From the NCBI GenBank assembly GCA_002413785.1, contig DHXR01000054.1, positions 1 through 64,000 of the forward strand: a DNA stretch of 64,000 nt, read 5' to 3'. Below are positions 1-9,471 of the stretch, piece after piece. Every line of letters begins with the position of its first letter. Positions within the stretch are counted from its first letter, which is position 1. A model generated the notes under the pieces. The model was given only the letters and a program-made list of their open reading frames with translations. It was not told where the DNA came from and ran no database searches. Source of the DNA: Mucilaginibacter sp. UBA5151. GTDB lineage: Bacteria; Bacteroidota; Bacteroidia; Sphingobacteriales; Sphingobacteriaceae. The position numbers were made by a program, and so were the translations under genes.

Positions 1-102
1 GGTTATTCAGCAGACCCTATTTAGTCAAATATATTGATTATGTCTTCTGCTTGAGTTGATTACTGTTCTTTTTACCAATTGGTGACAGTTTAAGGCTGGC
101 GA

Positions 103-720
103 TCAATACATTAAGCCTTTAATAAATATATCGCCCAGCATTAAACGCTTTTGCCGTACCACGTCTAAATGTTCTTTGTTTGGGAACATTGTTTTTTTGT
201 GCGATAGGGCATTGCCGCTAACCCCATATAAGGCTTCCAGAAGCAGTTCAACCATTTCATCGGGATTGGCAAGCGGCTTTATTTTTCCTTTAATAACTTC
301 AGCGTTTATAGCATTCACCAATAAATCTCTTTCAGACTGGTGAACCTGCCCAACTATTTCCCAGATCATATCCGGCAGGCATTGTTCATTAAGCCTGAAA
401 AAATCAAAGAAGTTATAGTTATTTGAGATAAATTCGTGCTGGGTATTGATCTGAAATTCAAAAGCTTCCTTTAAATCGTTAAAGGTATTCTCTTTGCCCG
501 TTAGTGATTTAAGGTAATCTTCGGCTACCCTGCGCATAACAGCTATATACAACTGGCTCTTATCCGGAAAATAATAATACAAAAGCGCTTTTGACATAGA
601 AAGTTCACCGGCAATTTCATTCATGGTTGTTTTTGAATAGCCATAATGCAAAAACAGACGGTGGGCCGCTTCCAGTATTTTTTCTTTTTTTACGTCCTGA
701 ACTTCATTTGTAACGATCAT
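103..720 (-). CDS. TetR/AcrR family transcriptional regulator
   Basis: One-component repressor expected to bind DNA as a dimer. The N-terminal helix-turn-helix is clear at about residues 15-55 (KILEAAHRLFLHYGYSKTT, then MNEIAGELSMSKALLYYYF), and the C-terminal half is a helical ligand-binding region with no recognisable ligand class. I chose the ATG at 720 over an in-frame TTG nine bases upstream; this gives 205 residues, normal for the family. It lies beyond the terminator that closes the efflux operon, so it is probably its own unit, although its position suggests a link to efflux. The target is unknown. Confidence 0.88.
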   Translation of the reverse strand: MIVTNEVQDVKKEKILEAAHRLFLHYGYSKTTMNEIAGELSMSKALLYYYFPDKSQLYIAVMRRVAEDYLKSLTGKENTFNDLKEAFEFQINTQHEFISNNYNFFDFFRLNEQCLPDMIWEIVGQVHQSERDLLVNAINAEVIKGKIKPLANPDEMVELLLEALYGVSGNALSHKKTMFPNKEHLDVVRQKRLMLGDIFIKGLMY

Positions 721-852
721 TGATACCAAAGTATATTTAAAAGGTTTGAAAATTGGTTTATTGAATTCCTGACTTTTTTAACAAAAATATCAAATTTTCT
801 AAACAAACGATCGCCTGGCAACTAATAAAGTTACTTATACAGTTTTCCGGGG

Positions 853-886
853 CAAAAAAAAGCCGCACGAAAAAAATCGCGCGGCT
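853..886 (-). terminator. Rho-independent terminator of the RND efflux operon
   Basis: On the minus strand a GC-rich hairpin (AGCCGCGCG paired with CGTGCGGCT across a T-rich loop) is followed by eight T. It lies about 30 bases after the stop of the RND pump gene and should end the efflux operon. Confidence 0.8.
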
Positions 887-913
887 CCTGTTGCCTCATT
901 TAAAAAAAAGTAT

Positions 914-3900
914 TTATTGAATAATAGCTTCTAATTTTTCCTCCTTTTGTGCTGCTTTACTTTTTCCTCCCGACAGCTTATTTTTCATCCTTACACGGAT
1001 AATATACATACACGGCACCAGAATAAGCGTAATAATAGTAGCGAAACCTAAGCCAAATATCATTGTCCATGATAAAGGTCCCCAGAAAGCAACGTTATCG
1101 CCGCCGAAAAAGATATGCGGTTTAAAAGAAGTAAACAATCCTGTAAAATCAATATTAAAGCCAACCGCCAACGGGATTAAACCCAATATGGCAGCGCTTG
1201 CTGTGAGCAATACCGGCGTCATACGGGTACGGGCAGCTTCAACAACGGCATCGTGCAGGTTTACCCCCTGCCCGATCAGCATGTCTGTAAACTCAACCAG
1301 TAATATCCCATTCCTAACTACTACGCCTGCCAGGGCGATGATTCCTACCCCCGACATTACGACAGAAAATGTCATGTGGAATAAGCTCAATCCGAGGAAT
1401 ACGCCAATTATACTGAAAAATATTTCACTTAAAATAATCAATGTTTTACCAATAGAGTTAAACAGCGCCATCAAAATGATCAGGATCAATCCAAAGGATA
1501 TCAACAAAGCCGAACCAAGGAATTTTAAAGTTTCTGCCTGATCGTCCTGGGCGCCTCCCATCCTTACCGAAACATTTTCGGGTAGTTTAAAGTTTTTTAG
1601 CGCCTGCGCTATTTGTACATTAACCGCGTTAGGGTTATAAGCAGGCTTAATAACATTTGAGCCTAAAGTAATTACGCGCCTTTGTTGCTTGTGTTTTATA
1701 TTATTATAGGTATTGGTGTACCGTATATCTGTAAATGCTGAAATAGGTACCTGCCGTATTGCCCCGCCTGTTGCCATATCACGATAGGTGATCTTGAGAT
1801 TCCGGAGCGCATCTAAATTATTACGCTGATCTTCCTTTGCCCTCACATCAATCTCATAATTATCTTCATTGGTGTTCCTGTAGTCAGATGCCTTCGCCCC
1901 AAAAATAGATACGCCCAGCGCCTGATTTATCTGGTTGGTGGTAATGCCCTCACGGTTTGCCCTTTCGCGGTCAACATCGAAAACTATTTCGGGTTTATCG
2001 CTTTGGATATCCGGGACTAATTCCTCAATACCGCCAATACTCTGCCGACCGATGAATTTTTTAAGCCTTGAAGCGGTTGCCACCAGGGTATCAAGATTAT
2101 CACCGGCCATTTCAATACTGATATCTTTTTGAACCGGCGGGCCGCTGGCTTCCTGGGCTACAGAAATTTTGGCCCCGGGGTATCCCTGTACTGAATTACG
2201 GATCCTATTCAGGATTATTTTTGTGTCTTTTCCATTTCTCTTGCCATATTCCACAAAGGCTACGGTTATTTTTCCTTTGTTATAATATACTCCCTGATCC
2301 TCATCGGATGGGTCGGTAACCCCTACCGATACGTTTGATATTATAGAGGAAACAATATCTTTATCAGGTTCAACTACACTGGCTACCCGTTTTTCTAACG
2401 TTTTAATTACTCCATTTGTATAAGCCTGATCGGTACCGATGGGTAAACTTACATATACATAAACAAAGTTAGGATCAGCTGACGGGAACATTGCAAACTG
2501 CAGGTTTCTCGCTATTGAAAAACCAATAGTAAACAGCAGCAATACAAAGGTACCTGAGAGTACCCAATACGGACTTTTTACCGCTTTTTCGAGCATACGT
2601 GCATACCATGACTGGAAACGCGGCCATGCACTGGTCTGAAACCTGTCAATCAGCTTTAGTAATACAAAATGATTGAATAAGTACAGAATGATCAGCATCA
2701 CGACAAAATTACCTATACCAATACTTAAAGCTCCTGCGGCTGCAAGCAGATACGAAAATGCAGCTATACCTGCAAGGATGATAGTTGTCCGTCTGGTTTT
2801 ACGGTCAAACTTTTGATGGTCATGTTCACCGGGGTAATGCGGTTTCATAAAATCAACTGCAAACACCGGGTTCATTATATAGGCAACTACCAGGGATGCT
2901 AACAGCGTTATAATTAAGGTAATTGGCAGATAGAACATGAAATCACCGATAATGCTGTGCCAAAAGGCCAAAGGGATAAATGGCGCCAGGGTGGTCATAG
3001 TTCCTGAAAAAACAGGCATAAATACTTCACCAGCGGCAATTTTTGCAGCCTTTTTGATAGGGACAGCGCCGTTGTTAAAAATACGGTGCGTATTTTCAAT
3101 AACCACGATGGCATCATCCACCACAATTCCCAAAGCGAGCAGGAACGAGAAAAGCACGATCATGTTAAGTGTGAAGCCTATCCAGGGCATCAACAGGAAC
3201 GCAATGAAACAGGAAAGCGGAACAGACAATGCAACAAATACGGCATTGGTACTCCCCATAAAAAACATCAGGATAACCGTAACCAAAATAAAACCAATGA
3301 TGATTGTGTTAATAAGATCATTCAAGGTTGAACGGGTTTTGTCTGATTGATCTCCGGTAACGGTAATATTTAATCCTTTCGGGAAAACGGTGCTTTGTTT
3401 TTGTTTGATGAGTTTGTATATATCGTCCGAAGCTTCAATCAGGTTTTCACCAGTCCTTTTACTTACATTTAAAGTGATTACGCTCTTAAAATTCCGATCA
3501 CCCGGGATTTTAAGACGGGCATAACTCTTCTGATCCTGGAAACCATCCTTTATCGCCGCAATATCATGCAGGTAAACAGCTTTTCCCTGTGGATTCCTTA
3601 TTACCATAGCCGCTACTTCGTCTGCGCTCTTAAAATCTTCTTTAATATCAATGGTACGCTGTACACCATCGGTATTTACAGTACCGGCGGTTGAAATAAT
3701 ATTTTCATTTCCAACGGCCTGTATAATGTCATTATAACCAACTTGTGCAGCCGTCATTTTATTAATATCCACATTGATCTGGATATTCGGTTCCAAAGCG
3801 CCAACTTCATCCACTTTGGATATCTGCTTCATCGCTTCAATATCATCTTTTAAGTTATCTGCATATTCCTTTAATTTTTTAAGATCAAAGTCACCTGATA

Positions 3901-4357
3901 GATTGACATACAATATTGGCATATCAGCAACATCAATATCCGAAACATCGCTCTGTTTTAAATTCGCGTCATTTTGCGGCAAATCCTGTTTTGCTTTATC
4001 AACAGCGTCCTTAACATCCTGTTTTGCATCTTTTATTTTAACGGTTGTATTAAATTCGGCCGTTATAATAGAAACATTTTGCTGCGTATTAGAAGTTACT
4101 TTTTTTAACCCTTTAAGAGATTTTAATTGCTTTTCAAGTGGTTTTGTCACCAACATCTCAATATTTTGAGGGGACTGTCCGATATAGGTTGTTCTAACAA
4201 AAATCTTAGGGATTGTTATATCAGGAAAGTTTTCCTTAGGCAAATTGTTGTATGCTGAAAATCCCAGCAATGCAATTAAAAATATAAGTACATATACCGC
4301 TCTCTTATTATTGATGGCCCAAGTGGAAGGCCCAAATTCTTTTTCCTGGTCTTTCAT
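914..4357 (-). CDS. RND-family efflux pump, inner-membrane permease
   Basis: Proton-driven inner-membrane transporter of the AcrB/MdtB/CzcA superfamily, forming the motor of a tripartite efflux system with the adaptor and TolC-like genes just upstream. The 1147-residue protein has the expected plan: TM1 near residues 20-37, a large periplasmic porter domain, a TM2-6 block from about 350, a second periplasmic domain and a final TM block. Residues D414-D415 in GIVVDDAIVVIEN of TM4 are the proton-relay aspartates. It is slightly longer than AcrB because of an extra stretch at about 505-575 with additional hydrophobic segments. The substrate (drug, metal or other) cannot be read from the sequence; the lack of Met-rich metal motifs favours organic compounds. 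Confidence 0.95.
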   Translation of the reverse strand: MKDQEKEFGPSTWAINNKRAVYVLIFLIALLGFSAYNNLPKENFPDITIPKIFVRTTYIGQSPQNIEMLVTKPLEKQLKSLKGLKKVTSNTQQNVSIITAEFNTTVKIKDAKQDVKDAVDKAKQDLPQNDANLKQSDVSDIDVADMPILYVNLSGDFDLKKLKEYADNLKDDIEAMKQISKVDEVGALEPNIQINVDINKMTAAQVGYNDIIQAVGNENIISTAGTVNTDGVQRTIDIKEDFKSADEVAAMVIRNPQGKAVYLHDIAAIKDGFQDQKSYARLKIPGDRNFKSVITLNVSKRTGENLIEASDDIYKLIKQKQSTVFPKGLNITVTGDQSDKTRSTLNDLINTIIIGFILVTVILMFFMGSTNAVFVALSVPLSCFIAFLLMPWIGFTLNMIVLFSFLLALGIVVDDAIVVIENTHRIFNNGAVPIKKAAKIAAGEVFMPVFSGTMTTLAPFIPLAFWHSIIGDFMFYLPITLIITLLASLVVAYIMNPVFAVDFMKPHYPGEHDHQKFDRKTRRTTIILAGIAAFSYLLAAAGALSIGIGNFVVMLIILYLFNHFVLLKLIDRFQTSAWPRFQSWYARMLEKAVKSPYWVLSGTFVLLLFTIGFSIARNLQFAMFPSADPNFVYVYVSLPIGTDQAYTNGVIKTLEKRVASVVEPDKDIVSSIISNVSVGVTDPSDEDQGVYYNKGKITVAFVEYGKRNGKDTKIILNRIRNSVQGYPGAKISVAQEASGPPVQKDISIEMAGDNLDTLVATASRLKKFIGRQSIGGIEELVPDIQSDKPEIVFDVDRERANREGITTNQINQALGVSIFGAKASDYRNTNEDNYEIDVRAKEDQRNNLDALRNLKITYRDMATGGAIRQVPISAFTDIRYTNTYNNIKHKQQRRVITLGSNVIKPAYNPNAVNVQIAQALKNFKLPENVSVRMGGAQDDQAETLKFLGSALLISFGLILIILMALFNSIGKTLIILSEIFFSIIGVFLGLSLFHMTFSVVMSGVGIIALAGVVVRNGILLVEFTDMLIGQGVNLHDAVVEAARTRMTPVLLTASAAILGLIPLAVGFNIDFTGLFTSFKPHIFFGGDNVAFWGPLSWTMIFGLGFATIITLILVPCMYIIRVRMKNKLSGGKSKAAQKEEKLEAIIQ

Positions 4358-4377
4358 TTTTTTTAATGAATTTTATT

Positions 4378-5484
4378 TTATTTACCGGATGTAGCTAATA
4401 CTTTCAATTTATCGCCGTCTTCAATCTCACTGGCGCCTTCGGTTACTAATTGGTCGCCGGCAGACAGGCCTGATAATATTTCAGATTTACCGCCATAAGT
4501 GTTGCCTACCTTTACGGTCTTTCTTTTTGCAAACCCGTTCACATCAATAAAAACGTAATCCCCGGCTTCTGAACGCTGTATTGAGTTTAAAGGGATTGAA
4601 ATTGAATTCTTTTTCGAATAATCCGCGATTTTGATAATCGCGGTCATATTGGGGCGCAATGATTTGATGCCTGGCAGTTTGATCTCGATACCAAAACTCC
4701 TCGAATTAGCATCGATTACCTTAGCTGCAAAGCTCACCCTTGTTACCAGGGAGTCATTGGCATCAGGAATAATCACTTTCACACTGTCTCCCTGGTTAAT
4801 CCTGCCGGAATATGACTCAGGTACATCCGCTTTAACTTTAAGTATGTCGGCATTTACTATCCTTATTCCGCTTTGGCCCGGCGATATTACCTGGCCGAGT
4901 TTAAGGTCCATTTGATCAATAGTACCCGAAATTGGTGAAGTAATCCGGTACATATTGGCCTGCTGTTTTAAAGATTCAACTTGTTTTTGAGACGATTCAA
5001 AATTGCTTTTTGCCTGCAAAAACTGAACTTCGGTCCCTATCTTCTGGTCCCACAGGTTTTTTTGCCTTTGGTAAACGGTTTGGGCCAGATTTGCCTGGGC
5101 CTGCGCCTGGGCTATATTCTGGATCAATACACTTTTATCCAGCTGTACCAGCTCCTGTCCCTTGCTAACATGATCGCCAACTTTTACGTATAAGTTAGTG
5201 ATAACACCGGGCGACTGCGAGTAGGCTGTAACGTTGTCCTGCGCATCGATTCGTCCCTGGAGGTCGACATAATTAGTAAAGGTACTGCGGGTAACAATAG
5301 TAGTGCTTACATCTGTTGATTTTACGGAATCCTTTTTGCCAACTTCAGCCTCTAACTTGGTTATCTTTTCATTTAATGCTGCTTCCTGTTTTTTCAGGTC
5401 GGCCAATTCAGCGGCTTTGTCTTTTGGTTTGTTGCAGGCTGCTAAAAGCAGGATGGCTGTTGTTAAGTATAGTAGTTTTTTCAT
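4378..5484 (-). CDS. RND efflux periplasmic adaptor (membrane fusion lipoprotein)
   Basis: HlyD/AcrA-type membrane fusion protein bridging the RND pump and the TolC-like channel. A lipoprotein signal peptide ends in the lipobox LLAAC (C17), followed by a short coiled coil (about 25-50), a biotinyl-lipoyl half motif (about 80-115), an alpha-helical hairpin rich in Gln and Ala (about 115-175), the second lipoyl half, and beta-barrel and membrane-proximal domains to residue 368. It lies 20 bases upstream of the pump and 33 bases downstream of the tolC-like gene on the same strand, so the three are one operon. Full length, no oddities. Confidence 0.95.
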   Translation of the reverse strand: MKKLLYLTTAILLLAACNKPKDKAAELADLKKQEAALNEKITKLEAEVGKKDSVKSTDVSTTIVTRSTFTNYVDLQGRIDAQDNVTAYSQSPGVITNLYVKVGDHVSKGQELVQLDKSVLIQNIAQAQAQANLAQTVYQRQKNLWDQKIGTEVQFLQAKSNFESSQKQVESLKQQANMYRITSPISGTIDQMDLKLGQVISPGQSGIRIVNADILKVKADVPESYSGRINQGDSVKVIIPDANDSLVTRVSFAAKVIDANSRSFGIEIKLPGIKSLRPNMTAIIKIADYSKKNSISIPLNSIQRSEAGDYVFIDVNGFAKRKTVKVGNTYGGKSEILSGLSAGDQLVTEGASEIEDGDKLKVLATSGK

Positions 5485-5517
5485 GTCGTATTATATATTA
5501 ATCGTCTAAGGTTTTAT

Positions 5518-6864
5518 TTATTTTATTCGTCCGTATGCTTTATCGAGGTCAACTTTGCTCACCAGGGCATCATATAAGCCTTGTATGTATGAGTTATCGG
5601 CTTGCTGAACGTCAGTTTCCGCCTGCGTAACTTCAATACTTGAACCTACTCCCTGCTCATACTTTATTTTTGACACCCGGAGCACTTCTTCAGCCAAAGC
5701 CATATTCTTTTTTTGGTCGTTCAATGATTGTAAACCATTTACAAAAGAGGTGCGTGCCTGTTCAACCTGAAGGCTTACCGTATTTTTCATATTTGACAAA
5801 TCATTATCAGATTTCATCAGATTTATTTTTGATTGCTTATACTGATTTAGATGTTGCCAGCCAGTAAAAATTGGGATATTTAAGTTCAACCCTACAAATG
5901 CAGTAGGATACTGTGCTGTGTAGAGCGCGCTGAAACTACTGTTCATGTAAGCCGGGGAATAACTTCCATTTGCCGTTAACTTAGGTAAAAACTGTCCTTT
6001 TTTGAGTTTCAAATCGTATTCATTCAATTTTTTCTGGGTTTTCAGCAAATCGTATTCAATGCGATTGCGATATACAGTAGTATCAGTTGCAGCGTCCGCT
6101 ATAGCACTATCTAACTGTATGTTTTCTAATTTGTCTTTAAGCTTCAAATCGTCTTGTATCGGCATTCCCATCTGAAACTTCAATAATTCGTAGTTCAAAG
6201 TCAATAACCTGATTGTGTTTTCCCTTCGGGTAATTAATGAATTATATTGAACTGTTAGACGCTGAACGTCAATCATCTCGACAAAACCCTGTTTATTACG
6301 GGCTGTGGTTTCATCCAGTTGTTGCTTAAGGTCATTGATATTTGCTTCAAGCAATTTCAATTGCTCCACGCTAACCAAAACCTGGTAATATGCTTTAGTT
6401 ACGTTTACATTTGCTTCAATTTTAGTTCGGGTGTAACTGTAGTCGTAGAGCTGCTTGTAGGTTTTACGTCCTTGTAAGCCAACCAAATAACTGGGATCAA
6501 AAATGATCTGTGTAAAACCAAGTCCAAAACTTGAATTATATGGTTGATATATCTTAAAACTCTGTGTCGGAGTAACCACAATAACAGGAGATTTAATATA
6601 GTCTGTAAATGATGCGGAAGCATTAATTTGCGGAAACCCCTGCCCTACTATTTCCTTCACGTGATACCCCGCGCTTTCAACGTCCAGGTTTGCATTTTTC
6701 ACATCATGCTGGTGCTCGTAAGCATAATTTATACAATCAGCAACGGTGAAGTTATATTTTTGGCTATCAGGCGGCGCCTGCTGCGCGAAACCGTTGAGGG
6801 CAACGGCGCATATTAAAGACACGATTAGTATTATATGTTTCATTTTTATTGTTGTGTTGTTCAT
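5518..6864 (-). CDS. TolC-family outer-membrane efflux protein
   Basis: Outer-membrane channel of the tripartite efflux system. After a signal peptide (cleavage probably after LNGFAQ) come two repeats of the OEP fold, rich in heptad-like helices such as KLLEANINDLKQQLDETTAR. About 448 residues, usual for TolC relatives in Bacteroidota. The start is uncertain: an in-frame TTG at 6882 would overlap tetR, while ATGs at 6864 and 6843 both keep the signal peptide; I took 6864, seven bases after the tetR stop. Close spacing with the regulator upstream and the adaptor downstream indicates one transcript. Confidence 0.93.
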   Translation of the reverse strand: MNNTTIKMKHIILIVSLICAVALNGFAQQAPPDSQKYNFTVADCINYAYEHQHDVKNANLDVESAGYHVKEIVGQGFPQINASASFTDYIKSPVIVVTPTQSFKIYQPYNSSFGLGFTQIIFDPSYLVGLQGRKTYKQLYDYSYTRTKIEANVNVTKAYYQVLVSVEQLKLLEANINDLKQQLDETTARNKQGFVEMIDVQRLTVQYNSLITRRENTIRLLTLNYELLKFQMGMPIQDDLKLKDKLENIQLDSAIADAATDTTVYRNRIEYDLLKTQKKLNEYDLKLKKGQFLPKLTANGSYSPAYMNSSFSALYTAQYPTAFVGLNLNIPIFTGWQHLNQYKQSKINLMKSDNDLSNMKNTVSLQVEQARTSFVNGLQSLNDQKKNMALAEEVLRVSKIKYEQGVGSSIEVTQAETDVQQADNSYIQGLYDALVSKVDLDKAYGRIK

Positions 6865-6871
6865 TAATAAT

Positions 6872-7483
6872 TTATTCTTCAATTATGTTTTTATACTGGT
6901 TTAATAACTTATAGCCTTTCAGCGTACAAATACCATAATTAAAATGTTCATGGAATTGTTGCTGTACTTTCCATGTATTAAATTCAGCAGCCGGGAAAAC
7001 GGAATTGTTAAAACCCAGCTCCACCTGGTTTACCCGCATGCGGGCTATAACTTTCACATCAATTTCGGGTCTTATATAGCCTTGTTTAATCCCTTTTTCC
7101 AAAAGCTCCTCCAAAGTGCGTATGAGCACACCCGATTTAAAGTTTTGAAACTGTTTCCATGCTTCAGGATGATATTTTTGCAATTCGTGGATAACTATCG
7201 GGTTGATCCTTGCAAATATCTCCTCGGAACACTTCATCATATTGATCATTTCCTCAATAACATTTGCAGATTTGCTGATGATCCCGCTCACCTGTTCTTC
7301 ATCCTCCTGTAGCTTTTTCCTTGTTAATGCCACTACCAACTCGTTTTTATCTTTAAAAAACTGGTAAATTGTTTTTTTTGACATGCCCAAATGCCGGGCT
7401 ATGTCATCCATCGTGATGCTTTTGATCCCTGCTGTTAAAAACAGTTCTTCGCCGCCCTGTATTATTCTCTCTTTTTGACTCAT
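6872..7483 (-). CDS. TetR/AcrR regulator, first gene of the efflux operon
   Basis: TetR-type repressor with a typical N-terminal HTH (about residues 5-50: RIIQGGEELFLTAGIKSITM, DDIARHLGMSKKTIYQFFKD) and a 150-residue ligand/dimerisation domain. It is the promoter-proximal gene of the tetR-tolC-adaptor-pump operon, and a perfect inverted repeat lies just upstream (7504-7535). The simplest reading is autorepression: the regulator represses its own operon until a pump substrate binds. Length (203 aa) is normal; the inducer is unknown. Confidence 0.92.
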   Translation of the reverse strand: MSQKERIIQGGEELFLTAGIKSITMDDIARHLGMSKKTIYQFFKDKNELVVALTRKKLQEDEEQVSGIISKSANVIEEMINMMKCSEEIFARINPIVIHELQKYHPEAWKQFQNFKSGVLIRTLEELLEKGIKQGYIRPEIDVKVIARMRVNQVELGFNNSVFPAAEFNTWKVQQQFHEHFNYGICTLKGYKLLNQYKNIIEE

Positions 7484-7503
7484 TGACTTTCGCGGTCAAA
7501 ACT

Positions 7504-7535
7504 ATGGAAACATTTTTAGAATTCAAAGTTTCCAT
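7504..7535. promoter_or_regulatory. Candidate TetR operator (inverted repeat ATGGAAAC-N16-GTTTCCAT)
   Basis: Two perfect 8-base arms, ATGGAAAC and GTTTCCAT, are separated by 16 bases, 20 bases upstream of the tetR start. The symmetry and the position before an autoregulated TetR-type operon fit an operator. It also lies about 65 bases upstream of purB on the other strand, so purB expression could be affected. This is inference from symmetry and position. Confidence 0.55.
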
Positions 7536-7599
7536 CTGAATTTACTTTTTCCTGACAAATGCATTAAGAATATTACCTTTGCAAAAAACTCAATGCAAT

Positions 7600-8943
7600 A
7601 TGACGCTCACCCCCCTTTCAGCAATTTCACCGGTTGATGGCCGCTATCGTAATACAACAGCCCCGCTGGCTGCCTATTTTTCGGAATACGCGCTGATCAA
7701 ATACCGGGTATTTGTTGAAATAGAATACTTCATCGCCCTTTGCGAATACCCATTGCCGCAACTACAAAACTTTGATAAAATTGTTACTGAAAAGTTACGT
7801 GATATCTATAGAAATTTTAATGAGGCGGATGCTGAAAGTATAAAAGTAATTGAAAAAACCACCAATCACGATGTTAAGGCGGTTGAGTATTTTATAAAAA
7901 AGGAATTTGATAAACTGGGCCTGGAACCCTATAAAGAGTTCATCCATTTTGGCTTAACCTCACAGGACATAAACAATACAGCTATACCTTATACTTTTAA
8001 ACTCGCTTTAAATGATGCCTATTATCCGGCTATAAACGAATTAGTTGACATACTGAAGGGTTATGCTGCCGAATGGGACCAGGTACCTATGCTGGCACAT
8101 ACCCATGGCCAGCCGGCCTCGCCAAGCCGTCTGGGAAAAGAGATCCAGGTATTTGTTGAACGTTTGGAGAGCCAGTTGAAACTTTTAAAACCGATACCCT
8201 ATTCGGCAAAATTCGGCGGGGCTACCGGCAACTTTAACGCGCACCATATCGGTTATTCGGGTATTGACTGGAAGGCCTTCGGCAACCATTTTGTGAATGA
8301 TATTTTAGGATTGAGCAGGTCGCAATTTACAACACAGATTGAGCACTATGATAATTTTGCGGCGCAATGTGACGCCTTAAAAAGGATCAATAATATCCTG
8401 ATAGACCTTGACCGCGATATGTGGGCCTATATTTCAATGAACTATTTTAAACAAAAAATAAAAGAAGGAGAAATAGGTTCATCGGCCATGCCGCATAAAG
8501 TAAACCCGATTGATTTTGAAAACTCAGAGGGAAATTTAGGCATTGCTAATGCTTTATTTGAGCATTTTGCGGCTAAACTCCCCATTTCAAGGTTACAGCG
8601 CGACCTTACCGATTCAACCGTGCTGCGGAATATTGGTGTCCCGATTGCACATACCTTAATAGCTATAAAATCAACCATAAAAGGTTTAAATAAACTACTG
8701 CTGAACACAACTGCCATAAATGCCGACCTGGAGGCCAACTGGGCGGTAGTAGCCGAGGCTATACAAACCATATTACGCCGCGAAGGTTATCCCAACCCTT
8801 ACGAAGCATTAAAAGAACTTACACGGACAAATCAACAGGTTAACGCGGAAACCATTGCCGTATTTGTTGACGGATTACAGGTAAGCAACAACGTAAAAAG
8901 TGAATTAAAGTCAATCACGCCGCACAATTACACGGGAATTTAG
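7600..8943 (+). CDS. purB: Adenylosuccinate lyase
   Basis: Catalyses two steps of purine synthesis: SAICAR to AICAR plus fumarate, and adenylosuccinate to AMP plus fumarate. Cytosolic tetramer of the fumarase/aspartase superfamily. The superfamily signature GSSAMPHKVNP is at about residues 293-303, with the other active-site segments THGQPASPSRLG and TSQDINNTA. The N-terminus LTPLSAISPVDGRY is typical of the E. coli-type PurB. The ATG at 7600 was preferred to an upstream TTG because homologues begin at this point; 447 residues is full length. Confidence 0.97.
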   Translation: MTLTPLSAISPVDGRYRNTTAPLAAYFSEYALIKYRVFVEIEYFIALCEYPLPQLQNFDKIVTEKLRDIYRNFNEADAESIKVIEKTTNHDVKAVEYFIKKEFDKLGLEPYKEFIHFGLTSQDINNTAIPYTFKLALNDAYYPAINELVDILKGYAAEWDQVPMLAHTHGQPASPSRLGKEIQVFVERLESQLKLLKPIPYSAKFGGATGNFNAHHIGYSGIDWKAFGNHFVNDILGLSRSQFTTQIEHYDNFAAQCDALKRINNILIDLDRDMWAYISMNYFKQKIKEGEIGSSAMPHKVNPIDFENSEGNLGIANALFEHFAAKLPISRLQRDLTDSTVLRNIGVPIAHTLIAIKSTIKGLNKLLLNTTAINADLEANWAVVAEAIQTILRREGYPNPYEALKELTRTNQQVNAETIAVFVDGLQVSNNVKSELKSITPHNYTGI

Positions 8944-8962
8944 TGATTAAGATTTGAACGAT

Positions 8963-9358
8963 ATGCAAGATGAGTTGTTTGTTGAATTGATTGATTTTAT
9001 GAAAAGAATTCCCGGCATCGAAAAGAGCTTTTTTGGTAAGGGGATATTTGAAAATGGCAATTGGTGGATAAAATTTTGTATTGATATAACGCATCCTTTA
9101 GCCTGGCATGTAGTCCAAGAAGTCGGTTTTGTTGTTAATTACATATCGTTAGATGAGAGATTACCAACAGTTTTTTATCCTGTCTCACCACCTCCTTATT
9201 TAAACGGAGGTCCGGATTTTTTATCTTGGGTAATAGAATCGAAAGAACCAGAATTCACTCCGAGTGATCTTAAGGAATGGTTAGAAGGCCGTATGCCTAA
9301 TCCGGTTGATGATATTAGTCAATGGACTGACGACAACGATGAAGAAGATGAGGACTAA
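8963..9358 (+). CDS. Hypothetical acidic protein
   Basis: A 131-residue soluble protein, not recognised as any named family. It is Trp-rich (GNWWIKFCIDITHPLAWHVV) and ends in a strongly acidic tail (WTDDNDEEDED), a pattern often seen in small cytosolic or immunity-like proteins. The ATG at 8963 is 20 bases after the purB stop and could be read through from purB. Base composition resembles the neighbours, and coding-like codon use supports a real gene. No function can be assigned. Confidence 0.6.
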   Translation: MQDELFVELIDFMKRIPGIEKSFFGKGIFENGNWWIKFCIDITHPLAWHVVQEVGFVVNYISLDERLPTVFYPVSPPPYLNGGPDFLSWVIESKEPEFTPSDLKEWLEGRMPNPVDDISQWTDDNDEEDED

Positions 9359-9471
9359 ATAGCTAAGAAAGCCATTTCACATCAGTCATTCACAGGTCAT
9401 ATCAATCTACAAGATGCGATTAAATCAAAAAGCTGATTAAATTTGCCTACTGGTTTTTAACTATAAAAAAG

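Noticed and set aside
754..817. GTTTGAAAATT / AATTTTCTAAAC inverted repeat upstream of the first tetR
   Set aside because: The arms are imperfect and about 40 bases apart in AT-rich DNA, too weak to call an operator.
1188..4169. Several plus-strand frames across the RND pump gene
   Set aside because: They are antisense shadows of a clearly coding gene.
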